The notes under the pieces are model-generated. The model was not told the origin of the DNA, ran no database searches, and saw nothing but the letters and a program-made list of their open reading frames with translations. Below are positions 38,105 through 42,260 of a stretch of DNA of 42,260 nucleotides, one piece after another. A program made the translations under genes and the position numbers. The stretch is from positions 1-42,260 of the forward strand of contig JAJXTF010000002.1 in NCBI GenBank assembly GCA_021784125.1, written 5' to 3'. This DNA comes from Pseudomonadota bacterium (GTDB taxonomy: Bacteria; Pseudomonadota; Gammaproteobacteria; Burkholderiales; Casimicrobiaceae). Within the stretch, counting starts at the first letter, position 1; every line of letters begins with the position of its first letter.

Positions 38105-39301
38105 TCAGGGCTCCGCGGATTCGAGCGCTGCCAGCGCGAGCCGCAGCGCGGCCGCGAGGTGGGCATCCGCCTCGTCGTGTCGCCCGAGTTTCGCCAGCAT
38201 CTCGCCCAACGCCACGTGCGCACGCCAGTGATTGTCCAGCGCCAGGCTCGCCTCGAGGTAGGTCTGCGCCTTGCCCCAGAGCTGCTGACGCTCGCACAGG
38301 CGTCCGAGGACGAACAGCAGCGTCGCATCCTGGTTGTGGGACGTGAGCCAGCGCTCGGCGGTCTCCAGCTGGCGCGTCGCATCGGGCGCGCGGCATTGCG
38401 CGTACAGCAGCAGCAGCTTCGAATCCCATTGACGCTCGAGGCTCTTCACCAGGATCTCCGCGGCCTCGCGATCGCCGGTGAGCGCGAGGAAGCTCCGCGC
38501 CGCCGCAAGCGCGACCTGCGGCTGCAGCCGATCGCCGTCGGCGACCCGGGCCCAGTACGCGCGCAACCCCGCCGCGTCGTGGGTGAATCCCTTGAGGGCC
38601 TCCGCATGCGCGCTCGCGCGCAGCGCCTCGCCCTGCTGGGGATCGTAGACCTTGCGCTTGACGAGCTGGTCGACGAGCGCGGGGATCTCGCCGGGACGGC
38701 CGGCCGCCGTCAGCGCCCGCAGCTCCAGACGCTGCGCAGCGGTGTGCAGCCCGGCTTCGCTGCGCAGTTCCGCGAGCCGCGCCAGTGCCTCGGCGGGCTG
38801 TCCGCGCTCCAGCGCCAACTCGGCTTCGAGCATCAATCGCGGCACCGCGAGCTTGGTCGACTGCGCATCGGGGCGCTCGAGCATTGCCGACGCGGCAGCG
38901 TAATCGCGCGTTTCCAGCGCCGCGCGGGCCCCGACCAGCGCCGGCACCGGTGACGAGTTGGGGATCGCGAGCGCTTCCTGCGCGTACTGCCGCGCCTTGC
39001 CGTGGCGCCCTTCGATCAGCGCGACGACCGCGGCGTCCTGCTTGCTGCGAAAGCGTTCGACCTGGCGGCGCTTGCGCGCGTCGCGGACGTCGGCGGGCAG
39101 CTGCGACAGCCGTACCGCCGCCCGGACGAGCGCGTAGGCCGCAACGAATCCGAGCACCGCGAGGACGATGAACGCGTTCTGGGACAGCTCGATCCGGTAC
39201 GGCGGCGCGACGAAGAGCACGTAGCCGTCGTTGATCCGGAAGAGCATCGCCAGCGTGACGGCCGCGATGGCGAGCAGCAGGAATCCGAGCAATGCGCGCA
39301 T
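38105..39301 (-). CDS. hemY: HemY-like protein (TPR-containing)
   Basis: MRALLGFLLLAIAAVTLAMLFRINDGYVLFVAPPYRIELSQNAFIVLAVLGFVAAYALVRA...: HemY_N signature plus TPR-like C-terminus. Confidence 0.93.
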   Translation of the reverse strand: MRALLGFLLLAIAAVTLAMLFRINDGYVLFVAPPYRIELSQNAFIVLAVLGFVAAYALVRAAVRLSQLPADVRDARKRRQVERFRSKQDAAVVALIEGRHGKARQYAQEALAIPNSSPVPALVGARAALETRDYAAASAMLERPDAQSTKLAVPRLMLEAELALERGQPAEALARLAELRSEAGLHTAAQRLELRALTAAGRPGEIPALVDQLVKRKVYDPQQGEALRASAHAEALKGFTHDAAGLRAYWARVADGDRLQPQVALAAARSFLALTGDREAAEILVKSLERQWDSKLLLLYAQCRAPDATRQLETAERWLTSHNQDATLLFVLGRLCERQQLWGKAQTYLEASLALDNHWRAHVALGEMLAKLGRHDEADAHLAAALRLALAALESAEP

Positions 39302-39307
39302 GCGCCG

Positions 39308-40432
39308 CTATCTCGCCCGAGCCGGCGCACGGGCCGGCGCACGCTCCTGGATGCGCTCGCCGGCAGCCTTCAGCATACGCAGTGCCTCGAGGCTGCGCGA
39401 GAGATCCGGCATCTCGCCGGGCATCGTCACCGCCGCCTGCTGCTGCAGCGTGGCGATCGCGGATTGCACGGACTTCGCGTTGGGGTCGAAATACTCCGCG
39501 AGCCAGGCGGTGGCGGCCTCCAGGTCGGCCTTGAACGTGCGGTCGTCGCGCGAGAGCAGGGCGATGCGCGCCGAGAGCAGGCGCAGCCTCAGGTTCTCGC
39601 GCAGGAAGAACGCCTGCTCGGGCGTGACCAGCGGCGCCGGCGGGCGATTGGTCACCTCGATGCGAATGACGTCGCGCAGTTGTGCCCACAGTTCCTGCAG
39701 CAGCCGGCGCCACCCCGAATCCGCGACGGGCGGCGCGACCGGCGCCGACGGCGGAATGCGCTCGTCGAGGGCGAGCGGCAGCGCATTGATCGCCGCGATC
39801 ACCTGGTCGATCCGAATGGAGATGCCCGCCACGTCGACGTAGGGCACGGCCTTCAGGCGGTCGATGTCGTGCGCCAGCGCGCGGCGCAGCGGTCCCCACT
39901 GCGGTCGATCGAGGCGCGCGAGCTTGCCGTCGGCGACCTGCAGCGCGGTCAGCGCGGACTCGACGTTGCCGGCCAGCGCGAGCTGCTGGCTCGCGAGCAC
40001 CAGGATCTGCTCGATCTCGGTCAGCGCCAGCTCGTCGCGCGACGGGGCGAGATCGCGGTAGAGGGCGTCGAGCGACGCCTGCTGGGCCTGGGATTCGTTG
40101 ACCCGAGTCTCGAGCGACGCGATCTGCGCCTGGGTCTCGCGCAGCCGGTCGGCGATGTCCGATTCGCGCGCGCGGGCCTGGGCGTTGGCGGCATCGGCAT
40201 CGGCCAGCCGCTGCGCGACGTCGCGCTGCAGCGCCTCGCTCGCCCGGCGCTGGTCGATCCACGCATAACCGCCGATGCCGATGGCGGCCACGACGACCAG
40301 CCACAGCATGCGCAGCGCCACGCCGGTGCCGCCGGCCGCCTTCGCGTTCCTCGGCCCGGGCGCGGACGGCGCGTCCGCGGGCGACGCGCCCGCCGCATTG
40401 CGATCCGATTCGGTGCCGGACGATGTCTGCAT
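39308..40432 (-). CDS. hemX: HemX-like membrane protein
   Basis: One TM plus coiled-coil: GYAWIDQRRASEALQRDVAQRLADADAANAQ...ALTEIEQILVLASQQLALAGNVESALTALQVADGKLARLDRPQWGPLRRALAHDIDRLKAVPYVDVAGI: HemX family. Confidence 0.92.
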   Translation of the reverse strand: MQTSSGTESDRNAAGASPADAPSAPGPRNAKAAGGTGVALRMLWLVVVAAIGIGGYAWIDQRRASEALQRDVAQRLADADAANAQARARESDIADRLRETQAQIASLETRVNESQAQQASLDALYRDLAPSRDELALTEIEQILVLASQQLALAGNVESALTALQVADGKLARLDRPQWGPLRRALAHDIDRLKAVPYVDVAGISIRIDQVIAAINALPLALDERIPPSAPVAPPVADSGWRRLLQELWAQLRDVIRIEVTNRPPAPLVTPEQAFFLRENLRLRLLSARIALLSRDDRTFKADLEAATAWLAEYFDPNAKSVQSAIATLQQQAAVTMPGEMPDLSRSLEALRMLKAAGERIQERAPARAPARAR

Positions 40433-40490
40433 GGTCGATACCGGAGTCGATTCTAGCAGCGAGCCGGGTCCGCTCCGGGTGATGCGCGAA

Positions 40491-40519
40491 TTGGCTGCGC
40501 CGGCGCACTCGCATACAAT
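40491..40519 (+). promoter_or_regulatory. candidate sigma70 promoter TTGGCT-17 bp-TACAAT
   Basis: TTGGCT (40491-40496), 17-bp spacer, TACAAT (40514-40519), upstream of the 40576 ORF. Confidence 0.5.
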
Positions 40520-40575
40520 CGCGCAGCGCGGCGCCCTTCGGCGCCGCCCCCGCGCGCAGCGACACGCCGACTCCC

Positions 40576-41172
40576 GTGAACGGTCTCACGTTTATAGCGC
40601 TGATCGCCTTGGCCATCGCCGTTGCGATCGCCTATCGGATCGGCGTCGTGCGCGGCGAGCGTTCGGCGCGCAGGCCGATGTCGTGGCCGGCGGAGCGGCC
40701 GGCGGAACGACCCGCCGAGAGGGCGTCCGAGCAGGCCGCCGCGCACGCGGCGGTCGCCTTCCCGGCTTCGGCCTCCGGAGCCATGCCCGCGGCCTTCGGG
40801 CCGGCCGGGTCGCAGTGCGCGGAGCTCGCCGAGGAACGGCACCGGCTGTACGCGCGGCTCGCGGACGCCCTCGCCGAAACCGCGCGCTACCGGCAGGTCG
40901 TCATCGACGTCGAGCACAACGCCCCCCCGCCGCTGCTCGGCGCCCCCGGCGCGCCCGACGACCTCAAGCTGATCGTCGGCGTCGGCCCGGCGCTGGAACG
41001 GATGCTGTTCCAGCTCGGCATCACGAATTACCGCCAGATCGCCCGATGGAGCGAGCGCGACATCGACGAGATCGATGCCAGGCTCGCCGAGTTTCCCGGG
41101 CGGATACGCCGCGACGCCTGGGTCACGCAGGCGCGGGCTCTGCACCAGAGCAAGTACGGGGAGCGCCCCTGA
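40576..41172 (+). CDS. membrane-anchored helix-hairpin-helix domain protein (predicted flap endonuclease-1-like / COG3743-type)
   Basis: N-terminal TM MNGLTFIALIALAIAVAIAYRIGVV, PAER repeat linker, and C-terminal DDLKLIVGVGPALERMLFQLGITNYRQIARWSERDIDEIDARLAEFPGRIRRDAWVTQARAL. Confidence 0.8.
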   Translation: MNGLTFIALIALAIAVAIAYRIGVVRGERSARRPMSWPAERPAERPAERASEQAAAHAAVAFPASASGAMPAAFGPAGSQCAELAEERHRLYARLADALAETARYRQVVIDVEHNAPPPLLGAPGAPDDLKLIVGVGPALERMLFQLGITNYRQIARWSERDIDEIDARLAEFPGRIRRDAWVTQARALHQSKYGERP

Positions 41173-42086
41173 ACGCGCGAACGATTCCGATTGTCGCCGC
41201 GCTGACGCTGCTCTGGGGCTGCAACTGGCCGATCCTCAAGATGGGCGTCAGCGAGCTCGCGCCGCTGACCTTCCGCGCACTGACGCTGCCGTTCGCCGGG
41301 CTGGGGCTGCTGCTCGTCGCCGGCATCTCCGGCGAGTCGATTCGCGTGGCGCGCAGGCATTGGCCGAAGCTCGCGCTGCTCGCGCTTTTCAACATCGCCG
41401 GCTGGAATGGATTCATCCTGTTCGGCGTCCGCGAGATCTCGTCGGGGCGCAGCGCGATCCTCGCCTACACGATGCCGCTGTGGGCGACGCTGTGCGCGGC
41501 CCTGGTGCTGCACGAGCCGCTGTCCAAGCGCAAGATCGCGGGCCTGGTCCTCGGCATGACGGGCATGGCGCTGCTGATCGGGGACCAGATCGTGGCGCTG
41601 CAGAGCGCGCCCTACGGCGTGACGATGATCCTCGTGGCCGCGCTGTCCTGGGGCTTCGGCACCGCGCTGATGCGCAAGTGGCCGCTGCCGATCCCGCAGG
41701 CGACGCTGACCGGATGGATGATGTTGCTGGGCTGGGTACCGCTGCTGATCCTCGTCCCCGTGTTCGACCCGGAACCGCTCGCCGCCGAGCTTGCGGCACT
41801 GTCGGGCCGCGGCTGGTTCGCAGTCGCCTACAACATCGTCTTTGCCGGCACGCTGGCGAACTGGGCGTGGTTCACGCTGGCCGCCAGACTGCCGGTCGCC
41901 GTGTCGTCGCTGTCGTCGCTGCCGATTCCCGTCGTCGGCGTGTTCGCCGGCATGGTGCTGCTCGGCGAACGCCCGGGCGCGAGCGAATGGATCGCACTCG
42001 CCTTCGTCGTCGCAGCGCTGTTCATCGTGATGTTCCGGCCGGGCGGGCGGGTGGATGCGGCACCGCCCTCGGCAATGCACGACTGA
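41169..42086 (+). CDS. DMT family (EamA) transporter with apparent CTG start
   Basis: LNARTIPIVAALTLLWGCNWPILKMGVSELAPLTFRALTLPFAGLGLLLVAG...: EamA repeats. Reading frame 41169-42086 with no ATG/GTG/TTG near the expected N-terminus. Confidence 0.9.
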   Translation: MNARTIPIVAALTLLWGCNWPILKMGVSELAPLTFRALTLPFAGLGLLLVAGISGESIRVARRHWPKLALLALFNIAGWNGFILFGVREISSGRSAILAYTMPLWATLCAALVLHEPLSKRKIAGLVLGMTGMALLIGDQIVALQSAPYGVTMILVAALSWGFGTALMRKWPLPIPQATLTGWMMLLGWVPLLILVPVFDPEPLAAELAALSGRGWFAVAYNIVFAGTLANWAWFTLAARLPVAVSSLSSLPIPVVGVFAGMVLLGERPGASEWIALAFVVAALFIVMFRPGGRVDAAPPSAMHD

Positions 42087-42111
42087 GGACAGGTCACCGC
42101 GGGCCCTGTCG

Positions 42112-42159
42112 CGCCCCGTGTCCCGCCTCGTGTTCCGCCCCGTGTTCCGCCCCGTGTTC
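42112..42159. repeat. 12-bp tandem repeat, 4 copies
   Basis: CGCCCCGTGTCC CGCCTCGTGTTC CGCCCCGTGTTC CGCCCCGTGTTC between convergent stop codons. Confidence 0.85.
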
Positions 42160-42164
42160 CGCCC

Positions 42165-42260
42165 TCAGCGCAACTCGGGAATCGGCGTCACCAGCTCGCC
42201 GGTCGAAAACCAGCTGTCGAGGTTGGCCTTGCACAGGTCGCCCATCGCCTTGCGCGTCTC
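42165..42260 (-). CDS. C-terminal fragment, D-isomer-specific 2-hydroxyacid dehydrogenase-like (runs off window)
   Basis: Reverse strand ...ETRKAMGDLCKANLDSWFSTGELVTPIPELR*, resembling the glyoxylate/hydroxypyruvate reductase C-terminus. Confidence 0.6.
   Translation of the reverse strand, partial: ETRKAMGDLCKANLDSWFSTGELVTPIPELR

Noticed and set aside
36015-40616. 1533 aa minus-strand ORF
   Set aside because: A high-GC open frame. Only the C-terminal 302 aa (36015-36920) is a recognisable SDR; the rest is antisense or out-of-frame to the oxidoreductase, hemY and hemX genes.

Overview
High-GC chromosomal window, most likely from a betaproteobacterium, inferred from its mix of ubi, hem, liv and DUF gene families. 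I recognise about 44 coding regions. They include rsmE, an alpha/beta hydrolase and a MetY-type sulfhydrylase, DUF488, a GTPase (DUF3482) + membrane (DUF2868) pair, a PA0069-type radical SAM protein, and DUF1761. A liv-type branched-chain/aromatic ABC transporter follows, with a fused LivM-LivG polypeptide, a Tat-type binding protein and a divergent MarR regulator. Next come a sugar-acid dehydratase operon (IlvD/Edd + UxaA + GntR), an rhlE DEAD-box helicase, and a decayed segment holding remnants of a TauD/TfdA dioxygenase and an FMN-dependent alpha-hydroxyacid dehydrogenase. After that come DLH, SDR and FAH catabolic genes, a translationally coupled pip-bioA-dacB operon, a YqjD/YqjE/YqjK-like cluster, ubiD, an island of small orphan proteins, ubiA, an oxidoreductase, hemY/hemX, a membrane-anchored HhH protein, and a DMT transporter with an apparent CTG start. 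I found no rRNA, tRNA, CRISPR array, transposase or prophage. The most interesting points are the two adjacent multi-lesion pseudogenes, the atypical-motif GTPase/membrane pair, the CTG start in a CTGA overlap, an FNR-type box upstream of marR/livK, and several hairpin or tandem-repeat elements. No single locus is clearly a new defence-like system. All family names come from reading translations by eye, with no database search.
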